Source of the DNA: an uncultured Bacteroidales bacterium | GTDB taxonomy: Bacteria; Bacteroidota; Bacteroidia; Bacteroidales; FEN-979 | Assembly: GCA_903903985.1 (NCBI GenBank) | Contig: CAIVAT010000144.1 | Location: 1-64,000 of the forward strand | DNA: 64,000 bases | Direction of reading: 5' to 3' | Shown: positions 63,952-64,000 of the stretch, in pieces | Layout: each line of letters opens with the position of its first letter | Numbering within the stretch: the first letter of the stretch is position 1 | The notes under the pieces: generated by a model | Database searches by the model: none | Told to the model about the DNA's origin: nothing | What the model saw: only the letters and a program-made list of their open reading frames with translations | Program-made: the position numbers and the translations under genes

Positions 63952-64000
63952 AGCGTCCATTTTTAATGATTTTTATGTCATTTTTTTGTACCCCATTTGT

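Noticed and set aside
1..64000. tRNA, rRNA, CRISPR array, riboswitch, complete insertion sequence
   Set aside because: No cloverleaf, regularly spaced repeat, transposase or known aptamer core was seen while reading the intergenic regions.

Overview
The window is chromosomal DNA of a Bacteroidota bacterium, probably Bacteroidales or a close relative. The evidence is convergent: four secreted proteins end in type IX secretion (T9SS) sorting domains; the bamD-rpoZ-coaBC-porD-recN cluster is present; ribosomal protein L31 is of the cysteine-free type; the serA product is of the lysine-for-histidine type I associate with Bacteroidales; and TAnnTTTG promoter -7 boxes precede at least sixteen genes or operons. 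Coding density is high, intergenic gaps are short and AT-rich, and I see no rRNA, tRNA, CRISPR array or complete insertion sequence.

Region by region. 1-5552: a minus-strand electron-transfer operon (etfB, etfA, a membrane Fe-S quinone oxidoreductase, a CCG-domain Fe-S protein and an acyl-CoA dehydrogenase) that passes electrons from acyl-CoA oxidation to quinone. The dehydrogenase loses its C-terminus at about position 190, where an unrelated plus-strand reading frame begins. 5575-11486: fabI, then recN, porD, coaBC, rpoZ and bamD. 11573-13815: an alpha-oxoamine synthase with a membrane protein. 13825-17035: a T9SS carboxypeptidase, dapA and a small conserved protein. 17127-23552: a metallo-hydrolase, an oligopeptide-binding lipoprotein and two tandem T9SS M1 aminopeptidases. 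23558-28844: lon, a sugar-nucleotidyltransferase-like protein, rpmE2 and a LuxC-type acyl-CoA reductase. 28900-33943: a secreted unknown, serC, serA, a four-helix-bundle protein and a DUF1015 protein. 34004-38189: an LTA-synthase-like enzyme, yggS, prmC and a YigZ protein. 38190-43971: dnaA, a low-molecular-weight phosphatase, a threonine dehydratase-like enzyme, an RsmI-like methyltransferase and an ABC exporter pair. 43989-48384: a VWA membrane protein, fabG and a T9SS multiheme cytochrome. 48482-57438: a four-gene glycogen operon with a glycogen synthase-phosphorylase fusion. 57488-61548: a lipoprotein, sucD and mnmE. 61738-63951: a decayed AAA/DUF4143 ATPase gene and a hypothetical protein.

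Most of the window is ordinary core genome. The points most worth a second look are the T9SS-tagged cytochrome with seven candidate haem sites (46921-48384), the breakpoint inside the acyl-CoA dehydrogenase gene, the lysine-type phosphoglycerate dehydrogenase, the oxoamine synthase/membrane protein pair with its protein-level octapeptide repeat, and the ATPase pseudogene. I do not see a clear multi-gene defence or otherwise undescribed system.
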